DNA of 64,000 nt, taken from contig NZ_AULW01000015.1 of NCBI RefSeq assembly GCF_000422485.1, forward strand, positions 1-64,000, read 5' to 3'. Shown piece by piece: positions 63,802-64,000 of this stretch (positions are counted from its first letter, which is position 1; each line of letters begins with the position of its first letter). The notes under the pieces were generated by a model. That model was not told where the DNA came from, did no database searches, and saw only the letters and a list, made by a program, of their open reading frames with translations. The DNA comes from Paenibacillus pasadenensis DSM 19293. Lineage in GTDB: Bacteria; Bacillota; Bacilli; Paenibacillales; Paenibacillaceae. Position numbers and translations under genes: made by a program.

Positions 63802-63863
63802 GCGGTTCTCCAAGACTGAACTCATCCTTCTTCCCCGATTCTCCTATTAACCACAAAAATAAG

Positions 63864-63895
63864 TTCCGAATCATTCGGGAACGAATCGTATTATA
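63864..63895 (-). promoter_or_regulatory. Promoter region with inverted repeat before MpsC-like gene
   Basis: TATAAT (63890-63895, minus strand) is followed by an imperfect inverted repeat, TTCCGAAT-C-ATTCGGGAA (63864-63881), between the expected transcription start and the gene. Possible operator. Confidence 0.45.
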
Positions 63896-63970
63896 GCATA
63901 CGCGAAATGTTTCCGTCATCTGTTTGCTTCTGCTTGTTCGCAATCGGCGGAGCATGATAGGATACGAATT

Positions 63971-64000
63971 ATGGACAACACTACCCATCCGTTGAAATGG
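63971..64000 (+). CDS. Start of a further gene (partial, runs off window end)
   Basis: Ten codons, MDNTTHPLKW, are open to the window end. A promoter-like TTGTTC-N18-TAGGAT lies just upstream, but the SD is weak (AGGAT). Too short to identify. Confidence 0.4.
   Translation, partial: MDNTTHPLKW

Overview
The window looks like a chromosomal segment of a high-GC, spore-forming member of the Paenibacillaceae (Paenibacillus or a close relative). The reasons are a GerA-type germination operon, a YeeI-type YebC protein, a FadR/FadNAE/EtfBA fatty-acid regulon of Bacillus type, an alpha-1,3-glucanase with the domain layout known from Paenibacillus, AGGAGG-type ribosome binding sites and frequent rho-independent terminators. 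No rRNA or tRNA gene was seen. The assignment rests on recognised protein families and motifs, not on a database search.

Layout. 1-343: the right end of a Tn3-family transposon (transposase C-terminus, hairpins, 38-bp terminal repeat), inserted just upstream of a CNNM/CorC-like membrane protein gene. 1584-5568: ndk and a large secreted GH87 glucanase with a cre-like site. 5900-10200: small proteins, an MFS transporter, and a three-gene operon of two half-size YdcZ transporters around a Crp/Fnr regulator. 10218-13846: a heterodimeric ABC exporter behind a perfect 14-bp palindrome. 13930-14850: first repeat island. 14942-18601: rhodanese, LysR, YebC and a MetE-like methyltransferase. 18860-20610: an AT-richer block with a gene remnant, a DoxX protein and a TetR regulator with its operator. 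20800-25986: an RlmD-type methyltransferase lacking a TRAM domain, back-to-back with a ger operon that carries two single-base frameshifts. 26105-33307: MFS, nicotinamidase, DUF423, small proteins, amidase, and a LysR/EamA pair. 33464-39012: response regulator, sensor kinase, ABC ATPase and FtsX permease. 39166-40949: a lipoprotein and an EamA transporter under an FMN riboswitch. 41064-44530: alkyltransferase-like protein, DUF6509-like protein, DinG-type helicase and a Tip30-like oxidoreductase. 44611-45712: second, larger repeat island. 45843-59361: the fatty-acid degradation cluster. 59459-64000: PDZ-Lon protease, glutaminase, a degenerate kinase-like protein, an MpsC-family protein and the start of a further gene.

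How the genes work together. The clearest system is beta-oxidation. fadF, fadN, fadA, fadE, lcfA and a thioesterase are read leftwards; fadR, etfB, etfA and a dienoyl-CoA-reductase-like gene are read rightwards. A FadR box and a cre-like site lie in the 186 bp between the two arms. Acyl-CoA is made by LcfA, oxidised by FadE, FadN and FadA, and the electrons pass through EtfBA to the membrane Fe-S protein FadF. A second unit is the two-component system with its ABC/FtsX transporter. A third is the FMN-riboswitch-controlled EamA gene, a candidate flavin transporter.

The most unusual content is the pair of repeat islands about 30 kb apart. They share a roughly 200-bp core of nearly identical sequence flanked by two different tandem arrays (32-bp units on one side, 52-bp hairpin/T-tract units on the other). 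The second island also has a third array of 60-65-bp units. The germination operon is the other notable feature, because gerAA and gerAC each need one base change to be read as intact genes.
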